Assembly: GCF_007859815.1 (NCBI RefSeq)
Contig: NZ_SJPH01000005.1
Location: 40,674 to 104,673, forward strand
Length of the DNA: 64,000 nt
DNA from: Botrimarina hoheduenensis
Lineage (GTDB): Bacteria > Planctomycetota > Planctomycetia > Pirellulales > Lacipirellulaceae
Reading direction: 5' to 3'
The notes under the pieces are model-generated. The model did not search any database and was not told the origin of the DNA. It was given only the letters and a program-made list of their open reading frames with translations. A program made the translations under genes and the position numbers. Shown piece after piece: positions 17,461-27,283 of the stretch. The stretch's first letter is position 1, and the number at the start of each line of letters is the position of its first letter.

Positions 17461-17946
17461 ATGCCAGACCTGCTGATTCTCTCCGCAGCCCATCCGCTGG
17501 TGCACGTGAATGCCGCGCTAAACAGCTTGGCAACGTTGCTACTGGTTCTGGCTCTGGTGCTGATCAAGCGCGGTCATGAGCAAGCCCACCGTACGGCGAT
17601 GATCGGGGCCCTGGCGGTTTCGGCAGCCTTCTTGGCTTGCTACTTGTACTACCACTTTGCGGTGCGGCTGACCGTGCGATTCACGCACGAGGGGCCCGTT
17701 CGCTACGTTTATTACTTTATTCTTGCCACGCACGTCGTGCTGGCGATGACCGTGCCTTATCTCGCACTAAGAGCGGCCTACCTCGGTTCGCGTTCGCTCG
17801 CCTTAGGAGCCGAGGCCGGCCAAGCCTTCCGCGCAAAGCATCGCCGCTTGGTGCGTTGGGCATATCCCATCTGGCTCTACGTTTCGGTTACCGGGGTGCT
17901 TGTCTATCTGATGCTGTATCAGTGGTTTCCCCCGGCAGACCTCTAG
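17461..17946 (+). CDS. DUF420 membrane protein
   Basis: A 161-aa protein with four membrane helices and the DUF420 hallmarks: an early HVNAALNSLAT helix, His-containing loop RGHEQAHRTAM, YLYYHF, and a later KHRRLVRWAYPIWLYVSVTGVLVYLML helix pair. DUF420 proteins are regularly encoded with haem A/haem O synthases and SCO or cytochrome oxidase genes and are thought to help oxidase assembly, possibly copper or haem handling; the molecular role is unproven. ATG 17461 follows AGGA at a normal distance. It closes the respiratory assembly cluster that begins at 11232. Confidence 0.9.
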   Translation: MPDLLILSAAHPLVHVNAALNSLATLLLVLALVLIKRGHEQAHRTAMIGALAVSAAFLACYLYYHFAVRLTVRFTHEGPVRYVYYFILATHVVLAMTVPYLALRAAYLGSRSLALGAEAGQAFRAKHRRLVRWAYPIWLYVSVTGVLVYLMLYQWFPPADL

Positions 17947-18193
17947 GCCGGTGTGTTGGGGGGAGCGGACCAGAAATTTGCACTGCAAGGGCGTTTCTCT
18001 GCTTACACCAATCACGCCGGATTTCCGAAGCAAGGCAGATGTAGGGCTTCCCCAGCGATGCGGCCCCCTTGAGACGATCTTTTGCCTGAAACGCTTCGGA
18101 CCAGTAGACTTAGGTATTCGAGAATCAGTCGGGGGGGTGCTTAACCTCACCGTGTGGCGGGTTCTCTACCGGTGGCGAAGGAGCGACCTCCCC

Positions 18194-20536
18194 GTGCGAT
18201 ACGACACTGTTCGGAGATGCTTCCTTTGCGTTCTGATGCAAGCCCTGTGGTTTGGCCCTTGCGAGACACGAGCCCAGGGGCGTTTTCAGCCGGTCACCGC
18301 ATCTACCGCCGTGGAACGCCAACTCGCCCAGTTTGAGGTGGTCATCGAAGATCAGCTCTGGGACGAAGCGATCGACCTGCTCGAGCAGCTCCAACTAGAG
18401 CACGGTGCCGAACTGGTCGAGGCTGAGACCGATCGCTACGAGACAGTTGGCACGCGTTGCCAACGGGCTTTATGCCGATTGCCTCCCGAGGGGCTCCAGG
18501 CGTATCGCCGCCGGACCGAATCCTCAGCGACCCGCGAAATGCAACGGGGCGTTCAGCGCTACGACGAGGCGGCGCTGTTGCGTGTGGCGACGGAAATGCT
18601 GGCCAGCTCAAAAGGAGCAGGGGCGGCTCTCGCGCTCGGCGAGATTGCGCTCTCCGCGGGCGATTTCTCCGCAGCCCGCCGCTGGCTCACTCTCGCGACA
18701 CCCGAGGCGTGCGGTCCCTACGGCGAGCCCCTCGCGGTAACGCTCGCAACGCTCGATCCACAAGCTGACCCCACGAAGCTGGCGGCGACTTGGCGAAACG
18801 CTCCGCGACCAACGACGACAGCGGCACCAACCAGGCCCGACGATGATTCGGTCGTCGGTAAGGCGCTCACACGGCTAGCGGTGTGCTCACTCCACGAAGG
18901 CGATACACGCCGCGCCGCTCTCGAGCTACGTCTGCTCGAAGCATTGTCTCCGAATATTGCAGGCCGCCTCGCGGGCCGAGAGCAGCCGATCGTCCCCGCC
19001 CTGCGATCGATGGTTCGCGAAGCACAAGCGGCCAACGACGCCGACAACGACTTGCCGGCTGATTCTGAGCTTGTCGGTCCCCTGAACCATTGGTCGTGGC
19101 GGATCTCTTTGCTGGACGCCAGCGCGCGGAATCAGCTACAAGCCCGGGCTCAGCAGCAACAGCGGCTACGGCACATGCAACAACTGGCGATTATCGGCCA
19201 GATACCGGCTGAGCAGTTGTTTCCGCCGCGACTAAGCCCCGCGCTCAGCGCTGAACAGGTGGTCTGGGTAGATGGGGGTCGGCTGCATGCCCACAACCTA
19301 CAAGACGGCAAGCCGTTGGCGATGAAGATTCCTGAGGAATGGACTAACACCGCAAACGATCTGGCAAACAACCCGGCCGATGGCCGTCGAGGACAAGCTC
19401 GACCCGCGTTTCGTTTCGGCGGCGGCATCGTCATCAATGGCGCTGGCATTCAGGTGCGCAACAACGGCTTCGTGACACCGCGGACCACCGTAACGGGGGC
19501 CATCAGTTGGAAGGGCCCCGCCGTGTTGATCGACAACACACTCTACTGCCGACTGTATCGGCAAGTGATCGATGACTCGACTCCCCGTCGGCGGCTCGTA
19601 ACAACCCGCGAATTCCTGGTCGGACTCGATCTGCAGCGTGAAAGCAAAGTAGTGCTTGAGCTCGACGGCACCGCACTCGAAGAAGGCAATGCCTGGACCT
19701 TCCTCGCTGCGCCGATCGTTCAAGGCGACCGACTCTACACTTTCAGCTCTCCTGCAAGCGACCGCGGTTCACTCTGGCTAGGGTGCTTCTCGCGCTCAAC
19801 CTCGCAAGAGATTTGGCGCACCCGCCTCGGAAGCTGCGACGTCACAGGCGTATCGATCAGCGACGGGAGCCTCGTAGCCGCTGGCGACACACTGTTTGTC
19901 GTTCCCGGTGGGGGGGGGGTCGTCGCTCTGAGCCATCAAACCGGCAAGATTCGGTGGGCTTCTAATTACGCGACGTCGAACAGTAGCACACTCCCCCGAC
20001 AGGCTCCTTCGACCCCAATCGTGCGTGGTGGAATGCTCTTCTTGGCACCCGCCGATGCCGCCGATGTGTATGCCTTCGACACGAGCACCGGCCAACCGGT
20101 TTGGTGCTGGCCACACACCGGTGGAACACCGCTGTTAATCCCGACCCAAGAGGCGTTGCTCGTGGCTGGCGAGCGACTGGCTTGGCTTGATCCTTTAACA
20201 GGCCATGAGCTTCGCTCGTGGCCGGCGAGTCGGCACGCCGGACTCCGTGGCCATGGCCGAGCGGCTGTCACTGCCGACGAGCTTTTCTGGCCAGCCCGCA
20301 ACGAGATCCATTGCGTATCGATCCGTACCGGCACCCCAACACGGCCGCCGATCCCGCTTGGGGGCTTCGGCGGAGAGGGCGTGGATCTCTACGCCACGCC
20401 GCACGGATTGCTCGTGCTGAGCAGCACCGCCATGGTGTTGATCGGGACCGAACCGGCCGAAAAGGAACCGCTGCTCTCTGGCGAGCGTCTCAAGCTAAGC
20501 GATTCTCCCCTCGCGTCGGCTGGTCTGCGGCCTTAG
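18194..20536 (+). CDS. Exported PQQ-like beta-propeller protein
   Basis: A 780-aa protein with a signal peptide at 1-29 (ending ETRAQG), an alpha-helical N-terminal region of about 230 residues (TPR-like in feel), and a C-terminal beta-propeller built of PQQ/quinoprotein-like blades, for example GGVVALSHQTGKIRWAS and VYAFDTSTGQPVWCW. These blades occur in BamB-like scaffolds and in dehydrogenases; no PQQ-binding catalytic residues are evident, so a binding or scaffold role is likelier. The start is GTG 18194, chosen because AAGGAG stands ten bases upstream and it gives a signal peptide; the frame is open to 17951 without one. It heads a nine-gene co-directional run. A run of ten G (19910-19919) lies in the coding sequence. 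Confidence 0.8.
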   Translation: MRYDTVRRCFLCVLMQALWFGPCETRAQGRFQPVTASTAVERQLAQFEVVIEDQLWDEAIDLLEQLQLEHGAELVEAETDRYETVGTRCQRALCRLPPEGLQAYRRRTESSATREMQRGVQRYDEAALLRVATEMLASSKGAGAALALGEIALSAGDFSAARRWLTLATPEACGPYGEPLAVTLATLDPQADPTKLAATWRNAPRPTTTAAPTRPDDDSVVGKALTRLAVCSLHEGDTRRAALELRLLEALSPNIAGRLAGREQPIVPALRSMVREAQAANDADNDLPADSELVGPLNHWSWRISLLDASARNQLQARAQQQQRLRHMQQLAIIGQIPAEQLFPPRLSPALSAEQVVWVDGGRLHAHNLQDGKPLAMKIPEEWTNTANDLANNPADGRRGQARPAFRFGGGIVINGAGIQVRNNGFVTPRTTVTGAISWKGPAVLIDNTLYCRLYRQVIDDSTPRRRLVTTREFLVGLDLQRESKVVLELDGTALEEGNAWTFLAAPIVQGDRLYTFSSPASDRGSLWLGCFSRSTSQEIWRTRLGSCDVTGVSISDGSLVAAGDTLFVVPGGGGVVALSHQTGKIRWASNYATSNSSTLPRQAPSTPIVRGGMLFLAPADAADVYAFDTSTGQPVWCWPHTGGTPLLIPTQEALLVAGERLAWLDPLTGHELRSWPASRHAGLRGHGRAAVTADELFWPARNEIHCVSIRTGTPTRPPIPLGGFGGEGVDLYATPHGLLVLSSTAMVLIGTEPAEKEPLLSGERLKLSDSPLASAGLRP

Positions 20537-20576
20537 AACGCGTTATTGACCCTTTCTTTTTGCTGACAGAATTTCG

Positions 20577-21602
20577 ATGAGCCTTCCCGAATCTGACGTC
20601 GAAGCGATCCGCCGCCTGAGCGACGCCTACCAGCGGCTGACCGCCGAACTCGGCAAAGTGATCGTCGGTCAGCAGGCGGTGGTCGAACAGCTACTGATCG
20701 CGCTCTTTGCACGCGGGCATTGCTTGCTGGAAGGCGTTCCCGGGCTGGCGAAGACGCTGCTCATCCGGACCCTTTCGGATGCATTGTCGCTCGATTTCAG
20801 CCGTGTCCAATTTACGCCCGACCTCATGCCCGCCGACATCACGGGCACGGAAGTCATCCAAGAAGACAAGGTCACGGGCACACGCGAGTTTCGCTTCTTG
20901 CCGGGCCCCGTGTTCGCCAACATCGTTCTGGCCGATGAGATCAATCGGACACCGCCCAAGACCCAGGCGGCACTGCTCGAAGCAATGCAAGAGCGGCAGG
21001 TCACGGTCGGTGGAGAGCGCCATGCGCTGCCGCAACCTTTTTTTGTGCTCGCGACCCAAAACCCGATCGAACAAGAGGGCACTTACCCGCTGCCAGAAGC
21101 TCAGCTCGACCGCTTCATGTTTATGGTGCGGGTCGATTATCCGACCGAGCAGGAAGAACTCGCGATCGTCAAGCAGACGACCGCCGACACCCACGCCGTC
21201 GTCACCGCGACCCTTTCAGCCCAAGATCTGCAGGCGATGGCCGACCTCGTTCGGCGTGTGCCGGTTGCCGATCATCTGGCGATGTACGCCATCCGCTTGG
21301 TTCGGCAGACGCGGGTCCGAGCCGGGGGAAGCGGAACACCGGCAGACACCCAGGACGTGGTTGATCGGTATCTGAGCTGGGGCGCAGGCCCGCGTGCGAG
21401 CCAGTTTTTAGTGCTTGCCGCCAAGGCGCGAGCCGCTCTACACGGCAAGCACTGCGTCGAGATTGAAGACCTACGAGCCGTCGCGCCGCCGGTGTTGCGT
21501 CATCGGATCGTTACGAACTTCAACGCGGAAGCAGACGGTGTGACAGCCGACGACGTTATCGATCGGCTGCTCGAGAGCACGTCCGCTGAAGCGGCCGCCT
21601 GA
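20577..21602 (+). CDS. MoxR family AAA+ ATPase
   Basis: A 341-aa MoxR ATPase, a chaperone-like AAA+ protein that usually works with DUF58 and VWA-domain proteins to activate or insert cofactors into target complexes. Walker A is GVPGLAKT (53-60), Walker B and the following motif [24 protein letters not shown], with sensor 1 [24 protein letters not shown], all exact family signatures. ATG 20577. It is followed after 32 bp by the DUF58 gene, the standard MoxR partner. Confidence 0.96.
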   Translation: MSLPESDVEAIRRLSDAYQRLTAELGKVIVGQQAVVEQLLIALFARGHCLLEGVPGLAKTLLIRTLSDALSLDFSRVQFTPDLMPADITGTEVIQEDKVTGTREFRFLPGPVFANIVLADEINRTPPKTQAALLEAMQERQVTVGGERHALPQPFFVLATQNPIEQEGTYPLPEAQLDRFMFMVRVDYPTEQEELAIVKQTTADTHAVVTATLSAQDLQAMADLVRRVPVADHLAMYAIRLVRQTRVRAGGSGTPADTQDVVDRYLSWGAGPRASQFLVLAAKARAALHGKHCVEIEDLRAVAPPVLRHRIVTNFNAEADGVTADDVIDRLLESTSAEAAA

Positions 21603-21634
21603 GCAACCGTTTCGCAGCCCCGTCCGAAGAGCCT

Positions 21635-22615
21635 ATGCCCCAACCCTCCGCCACGCCCGAGCGTCTCGTCGATCCCGCCGTGCTGGCGCGGATGCGAGGT
21701 CTGCGCCTGCGCGCTGAGCGAATCGTCGAGGGCTTCGTCTCGGGCCTGCACCGTTCGCCCTACCAAGGGTTCAGCAACGAATTCGCGGAGCACCGCGAGT
21801 ACGTCCCCGGAGATGATCTTCGCTATGTCGACTGGCGCGCGTTCGGTAAGACCGACAAGGTGTACGTCAAACGCTACGAGGAAGAGACCAACCTGATCGG
21901 GTACCTCGTGCTCGACATTAGCGAGAGCATGACGTACCGCAGCGAGAGCACCGCAGCGCGTAGCAATCCCCTGGTGCCGATCGGCCGGCGATCCGCGAAT
22001 CCTCTTCCTGAGGCCGCAACGATGTCGAAGCTTGAATACGCTCAGACCGCTGCGGCAGCGCTGGCGTATCTGATTCTGCGTCAGCAAGACGCGGTGGGGC
22101 TAGCGACGTTTGACGATCGGGTTCGTACCTTGCTGCGCCCCAGCGGTAGCCCCTCGCATTTGCTGCCGCTCCTTACGACTCTCGCCGAGGCCAGCGGCGG
22201 CGAAAAGACATCGGCCGGACCGATCTTCCACGAGCTTGCCGAAAGGTTAGGCCGACGTGGTGTTGTCATCATCCTGAGCGATCTGTTCGATGATCCTGAC
22301 GAACTGCTGGCGGGACTCAAGCACTTTCGCTGCCGACGCCACGATGTGATTGTCATGCATGTGCTCGACCCGGCGGAGCTCGACTTCCCGTTCGAGCAGC
22401 CCACCCTATTCAAAGGGCTGGAACGCCTGGGAGAACTGCTGGTCGATCCCGCGCGGCTTCGCAAAGCCTACCGCGAAGAATTCGCGGCGTTCCAGCAACG
22501 CGTCGCCTCGGGCTGCCGCACGCAGGGTGCTGACTACGTGCTTATGCGGACCGACCGTCCGCTCGAGGCAGCCCTCACGGCGTACCTGCATCATCGCCAG
22601 GCGCGACTGCATTAG
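21635..22615 (+). CDS. DUF58 domain protein, MoxR partner
   Basis: A 326-aa soluble protein with the DUF58 core SPYQGFSNEFAEHREYVPGD and RYVDWRAFGKTDKVYVKRY, followed by a degenerate von Willebrand A fold with the MIDAS-like motif D94-I-S-E-S98. An insertion of about 30 residues (Ser/Asn/Pro-rich, about 101-130) interrupts the VWA after that motif, longer than I would expect for the family. DUF58 proteins lack membrane helices in this subtype and act with MoxR; the exact substrate is unknown. ATG 21635. Confidence 0.93.
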   Translation: MPQPSATPERLVDPAVLARMRGLRLRAERIVEGFVSGLHRSPYQGFSNEFAEHREYVPGDDLRYVDWRAFGKTDKVYVKRYEEETNLIGYLVLDISESMTYRSESTAARSNPLVPIGRRSANPLPEAATMSKLEYAQTAAAALAYLILRQQDAVGLATFDDRVRTLLRPSGSPSHLLPLLTTLAEASGGEKTSAGPIFHELAERLGRRGVVIILSDLFDDPDELLAGLKHFRCRRHDVIVMHVLDPAELDFPFEQPTLFKGLERLGELLVDPARLRKAYREEFAAFQQRVASGCRTQGADYVLMRTDRPLEAALTAYLHHRQARLH

Positions 22616-22647
22616 CTTTCTCTTTCCCCTACCAACTCACGCCGCTT

Positions 22648-24924
22648 TTGCCCCCCGCAGCCCCTCTCCTTGCCTTTGGATTCGGCAGCCTTGCTATGCT
22701 CGGCTGGCTGGCGGCCGCTGCTGCGCCGATCTTGATCCACCTGTGGATGCGACAGACCCGGCGTGAAACGGTTTGGGCTGCCCTGCGTTTTCTGCAAGCC
22801 GCCCTCGAGCGTCAGGCCCGGCGGCTGCGGCTCCAGCACTGGATCTTGCTCGCGATTAGGACGCTGCTGCTGCTGTGCGTTGCGCTGGCGGCAGCCAAGC
22901 CTTTTCTTGATCGCGGAGGGGTGCTCGCCGACTTTGGTGCGGGGACACATCACGTGCTGGTGTTCGATACGTCGCTTTCGATGGGGCTTGTTTCCGAGCA
23001 GCAATCACGCCTGAACCGTGCGCAACAAGTCTCTGAAAGGCTCGTCGGCCAAGCGGGGGGGAACGATCGGTTCTCGATCCTCGCGATGTCCGGTGATCCG
23101 CGTATCGTGCTTACCGAATCGGCCGACAAAGCAGCGGTTCGCCGCGCTATTGAAGGGCTGATTCCCACGGCCGGTGTCGCCGCCCCTGGCAAGGCGATGG
23201 CCCTAGTGAGCAAGCTGCTAAACCTCGGCAGTGATGTCGATCAACCAGCGCAAACCGCGGACGGTGCCGTGCGGGTGCTTTTTCTCACCGATCTGGACGA
23301 AGCGGCTTGGCAAGGCGCTGCCGATACCGCGGGCCCCGAGCGCGAAGCGCTCCAGCGGCTTGCCAAAGTCGCCGAACTCGCAGTCGTTGACACAGCGGAA
23401 CCGGCTCTCGTGGGGAATGCGTCGCTCGAGACGCTCCGCTACGAACCAACCCTACCGACCATTGCGGGGCCGATTGCGATAACGGGTGAGGCCCGGCTGA
23501 ATCGCGCTAGTGAGCCCTTCGCCACGGTCGCCGAACTTGTGGTGAAAAATGAGGTTGTCGCAACGCAAGCCGTCACACTTCGCGCAGGGACTACGACACC
23601 GGTCAGTTTCAGTTATCGATTTATCGACGCCGGAGACACCGCGGTTGCGATCCGCTTGCGAGAGGAGAATCTGCTGGCCGACAACGCCCGCTGGGCCGTC
23701 GTGCCGGTGCGTGAACGGGTGCGGGTGCTTTGCGTTGAGGGCGCGCGCGACGCGGCTCGCTACCTTCAAGCCGCGCTGGAACCTACCGACAAAACGGATA
23801 AACCGATCGTGATCGAACGGATCGCGGATGCTGATCTGTCACGCACGGACTTAACGGCTTTTGCCTGCGTATTTTGCTGCAACGTCGCTCAATTCGGCGA
23901 GGACGAAGCGCGCCGGCTCGATCGCTTTGTTCGGCAAGGTGGCGGCCTTGTGCTCTTCCTGGGCGATCGGGTTCAGCCGGCCGCCTATAACCGTGTGCTG
24001 GGAGCCGAGGGGCCAACCGCCCCTACGGTAGCGACGGCGATCAAGCCGATCTTTCGGCTGGCTTCGACGAGCGCAAATGACCCGGCATCGTCAGCGCTGC
24101 TGCCCGTGACGATTGAGCCTGCAATCAGTCAGCCGTCGTACCGTGTCGATCCCAAGGGCTATGCCCACCCCCTAGCGGCACCCTTCCGCGGACGCGAACG
24201 GGCCGGCCTGCTCACGACGCCCGTTATGCGCTATTTTCCTCTTCGTTTAGGCAAGCTCTCCCCGACACGCGATGCCTCGACATCGTCTGCTGTTATTGCC
24301 ATGGAACTAGACCGGGGAGATCCGCTGATCGTGACCAGCGATCATGGGCGCGGTCGTGTCGCGGTTGTCGCAACCGCCGCATCGTTCGCGTCGATTGATC
24401 CGGCAACCGGCGGTCCGTGGACCGCTTGGCCTGCTTGGCCCAGCTTCTTGCCGATCATCAACGGCCTGCTGGAGTACAGCAGTGGCGGAGCCAGTGCCGA
24501 TCCCGGACTGTTGGTTGGAGATCCGCTTATCCAGCCTGCAAGCCAGGAGCCAAACGCCACAGCGATGCCGCCAATTATCGAGACGCCCACAGGTGAGAAA
24601 GCTGAGGCGCTTCTCACCAGCGAAGGGGGCTGGCGTTTCACGGGGACCGATGAGCCGGGCGTCTACCGTCTTGGCTCTGCCGACGCTGCCGCCCTCTCGC
24701 ATCGCTTTGCGGTCAACACCAGTGCCGTAGAGAGTTCCTTAAGCCGAATCGACCCCCGCTCGCTGCCAGCAACCCTATCGGTACTAACGACCGATGATTG
24801 GAACGGCGCGCACGACTCGACCGCGGCGCAAACGCCTTTGCATCGGCTCTTGCTGTATGCCGCTCTCACGCTGGCGATCCTAGAAACCGTATTGGCTTGC
24901 CAGTTCGGGAGGAGGTCTGCCTAG
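22648..24924 (+). CDS. BatA-like membrane protein with VWA domain
   Basis: A 758-aa membrane protein. The N-terminus is the BatA/aerotolerance-regulator module (GWLAAAAAPILIHLWMRQ, then a second helix WILLAIRTLLLLCVALAAAKP). A VWA domain begins at VLVFDTSLSMG with MIDAS D107-T-S-L-S111. A second alpha/beta domain (VRVLCVEGARDAARYLQAAL, then FVRQGGGLVLFLGDRVQ) resembles a glutamine-amidotransferase-like fold. A final helix near 735-755 anchors the C-terminus. The start is uncertain: TTG 22648 preserves the BatA N-terminus; ATG 22696 would remove part of the first helix. It belongs with MoxR and DUF58 in the same operon. Confidence 0.85.
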   Translation: MPPAAPLLAFGFGSLAMLGWLAAAAAPILIHLWMRQTRRETVWAALRFLQAALERQARRLRLQHWILLAIRTLLLLCVALAAAKPFLDRGGVLADFGAGTHHVLVFDTSLSMGLVSEQQSRLNRAQQVSERLVGQAGGNDRFSILAMSGDPRIVLTESADKAAVRRAIEGLIPTAGVAAPGKAMALVSKLLNLGSDVDQPAQTADGAVRVLFLTDLDEAAWQGAADTAGPEREALQRLAKVAELAVVDTAEPALVGNASLETLRYEPTLPTIAGPIAITGEARLNRASEPFATVAELVVKNEVVATQAVTLRAGTTTPVSFSYRFIDAGDTAVAIRLREENLLADNARWAVVPVRERVRVLCVEGARDAARYLQAALEPTDKTDKPIVIERIADADLSRTDLTAFACVFCCNVAQFGEDEARRLDRFVRQGGGLVLFLGDRVQPAAYNRVLGAEGPTAPTVATAIKPIFRLASTSANDPASSALLPVTIEPAISQPSYRVDPKGYAHPLAAPFRGRERAGLLTTPVMRYFPLRLGKLSPTRDASTSSAVIAMELDRGDPLIVTSDHGRGRVAVVATAASFASIDPATGGPWTAWPAWPSFLPIINGLLEYSSGGASADPGLLVGDPLIQPASQEPNATAMPPIIETPTGEKAEALLTSEGGWRFTGTDEPGVYRLGSADAAALSHRFAVNTSAVESSLSRIDPRSLPATLSVLTTDDWNGAHDSTAAQTPLHRLLLYAALTLAILETVLACQFGRRSA

Positions 24925-24926
24925 CG

Positions 24927-27248
24927 ATGAACTGCCTACCGATTAACGGCCTGCTGATGGCCGCGACCACGTCCGAAGTTCAATGGCGGTTGCGTGCCGA
25001 CTGGCCATGGGTGCCGTGGTTCACCGTGCTTTTTGTAGCGCTCGTCGCGGGACTGGTGTTCGTGTGTTATCGGGCTGAGCTATCGCCCGCCGGCCGATCT
25101 TATCGCCTAACCCTGGGGTTGCTGCGACTAACGACGATCGGACTTTTGCTGGCGATGCTCAGCGGAGCGATCTGGGCGGGTGTCAGAACCGGTCGGCCGA
25201 AGCTCGCGGTTCTTGTCGATCAATCAGAGAGCATGCTCCGGCGCGACGTGATCCGTGACGAGCAGCCAAACCAACCGCCGATCCAGCGCGAGACCGCCGC
25301 TCGACAGATGCTGGCCGAGAGACCCGAGAAGCTGCTTGAGCGGCTCGCTGCGAGCTTCGATCTAGAACTCTACACGGTCGATAGCGACTGGCGCCGCGAC
25401 AAGCTCACCGCCCCAACCCCGAGCGATAGCGAACCGGCAACGACCGAGATCCCCGCCGATCGCTCCGCGACGCGTCTCGGAGACGCCATCGCCGCTGCGC
25501 TCGAGACCGGAGGTCCAGCGCTGCGGGCCGTGGTGACCCTCTCTGATGGACAGGTGACGAAGGGGCGCAGCCTCTCAGTGGCGGCCGACAGCGCGCGGCG
25601 TCTGGGCGTGCCGCTGTACTTTATTGGCATCGGGTCCGAAGACTCCGGAGCCGACGTTGAGCTCTCTGACCTGCGTGCCGACGATCGTGGATACGCCGAC
25701 GATTTGGTCCGTTTCCAGGCGACACTCCGCACACAGGGGCTGGCGGGGAAACGCGTCCGCCTGGAATTGCTGCGGCGTGACAACGAGACCGCCGAGCCCG
25801 TGGTCCTCAGCTCGCAAACACTCAAGATTGATGGCCCCACGGCAACTCTGCCGATCGACTTGCTGGATCGCCCCGCACAGGCTGGTCGATACGTCTACAC
25901 GCTGCGTGTCTCCACGACGGAATCCGGTCCGACCTCGGTACCGGTTGTCAGCGAGCTCTCGCACACGCTCAACGTTTCTGACGAACCCCTGCGCGTTTTG
26001 CTTGCAGCAGGCTATCCGAACTATGAGTTTCGGTATCTCAAGCAGTTGTTGGAACGAGACGATTCGATCCGCCTCGCCACGGTCCTCCAAGAGGCCGATC
26101 CGCGGTACGCCGACACTGACCTGACAGCGCTGCGTCGCTTTCCTAACCGGGTTGAAGATCTGGACGAGTATGAGGCCCTGGTCCTGATTGATCTCGACCC
26201 GACCCTGCTGCCGCGTTCGGCTTGGGACGGACTAGCGGACTTTGTTGGAGACCGAGGCGGCGGTCTGGCACTGATTGCCGGGCCGCGTGGCTTGCCAGCC
26301 GCCATCGCCGATCGCGAGGCCTTTGCCGCTTTATGCCCAACCCAGTTGTCCACGGCATCGGCTCAGAGCTGGAACGAACCGGCCGGATTCCGAGTTGCGC
26401 CAACATCGCTTGGCACCCAAGAGCCCGCCTTCCTGTTAACGGATACAACAGCCGCGAATCTTGCTTTGTGGGATTCCCTTGCGCCCCTCTTTTGGCGTGC
26501 TGATATCGGTCAGCCCAAGCCCGCCGCGTCGGTGCTCGCGGTAGCGCAGGGCGCTGCCGGCTCACCGCCGGTCATTGTCGCACAACGTTTCGGAGCGGGT
26601 CGCGTGATCCTGCATGCCATCGACAGCACTTGGCGGTGGCGATTCCGTGTTGGCGACGTTTACTTCGCACGCTACTGGGGCCAGACCCTACGCACGCTAG
26701 CGCGTGGCAAACGGTCAACCGAAGAATCTCCGCTGCGGGTCGATACGGATCGCACTCGGTATCAGACCGACGAGTCGATTGTTCTGCGTGTTCGGCAATC
26801 GGGTCGTCGCGATGAGCAGACCCCGTTGCCGGAGCTCACGGTTCGTAGCGACGACGGCGTCGAACGCCGCGTAACGCTCGAGGCCACTTCTGAGGGATAT
26901 CGGGGGACATTATCGAGTCTGCCTGCCGGACGATATCGCGGCGTGGTGGCGGCGCTCGGCGAGACCCCCTCAGCAGCGGCAGTGTTTGAAGTGCAAGCGC
27001 CACGCGGCGAAGCGGCTCAGCCGCAGATGAATCGTCAAGCGATGTCTGCAGCAGCAGAGCGCACCCGGGGGCGGTTTTTGCTGTTGGAAGCAGCGTCGAT
27101 GCTGCCGGAGGTTTTGCCGACGGCAGTCGCCACGCCGCTCGAAACACTTCCCCCCAGAGAACTATGGAACCGCTGGCCACTGCTTGCAGGGATCGTGGGC
27201 TGCCTTGTTTCGGAATGGATCCTCCGCAAGCGTCGATCAATGCTGTAA
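24927..27248 (+). CDS. VWA-domain membrane protein
   Basis: A 773-aa protein with two N-terminal membrane helices (about 30-50 and 62-86), a VWA-like domain starting at LAVLVDQSESM with MIDAS D98-Q-S-E-S102, beta-rich middle domains, a glutamine-amidotransferase-like segment (FVGDRGGGLALIAGPRG), and a C-terminal helix (LLAGIVGCLVSEWILRKRR). The architecture parallels the preceding gene and suggests an old duplication with divergence. ATG 24927 follows GGAGG (24910-24914) and begins two bases after the previous stop; the longer frame overlapping the upstream gene is rejected. It probably forms a membrane complex with its BatA-like neighbour. Confidence 0.85.
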   Translation: MNCLPINGLLMAATTSEVQWRLRADWPWVPWFTVLFVALVAGLVFVCYRAELSPAGRSYRLTLGLLRLTTIGLLLAMLSGAIWAGVRTGRPKLAVLVDQSESMLRRDVIRDEQPNQPPIQRETAARQMLAERPEKLLERLAASFDLELYTVDSDWRRDKLTAPTPSDSEPATTEIPADRSATRLGDAIAAALETGGPALRAVVTLSDGQVTKGRSLSVAADSARRLGVPLYFIGIGSEDSGADVELSDLRADDRGYADDLVRFQATLRTQGLAGKRVRLELLRRDNETAEPVVLSSQTLKIDGPTATLPIDLLDRPAQAGRYVYTLRVSTTESGPTSVPVVSELSHTLNVSDEPLRVLLAAGYPNYEFRYLKQLLERDDSIRLATVLQEADPRYADTDLTALRRFPNRVEDLDEYEALVLIDLDPTLLPRSAWDGLADFVGDRGGGLALIAGPRGLPAAIADREAFAALCPTQLSTASAQSWNEPAGFRVAPTSLGTQEPAFLLTDTTAANLALWDSLAPLFWRADIGQPKPAASVLAVAQGAAGSPPVIVAQRFGAGRVILHAIDSTWRWRFRVGDVYFARYWGQTLRTLARGKRSTEESPLRVDTDRTRYQTDESIVLRVRQSGRRDEQTPLPELTVRSDDGVERRVTLEATSEGYRGTLSSLPAGRYRGVVAALGETPSAAAVFEVQAPRGEAAQPQMNRQAMSAAAERTRGRFLLLEAASMLPEVLPTAVATPLETLPPRELWNRWPLLAGIVGCLVSEWILRKRRSML

Positions 27249-27283
27249 CCCGCTAATCCTTCACAACCTTTTTCGCTGTCGGC

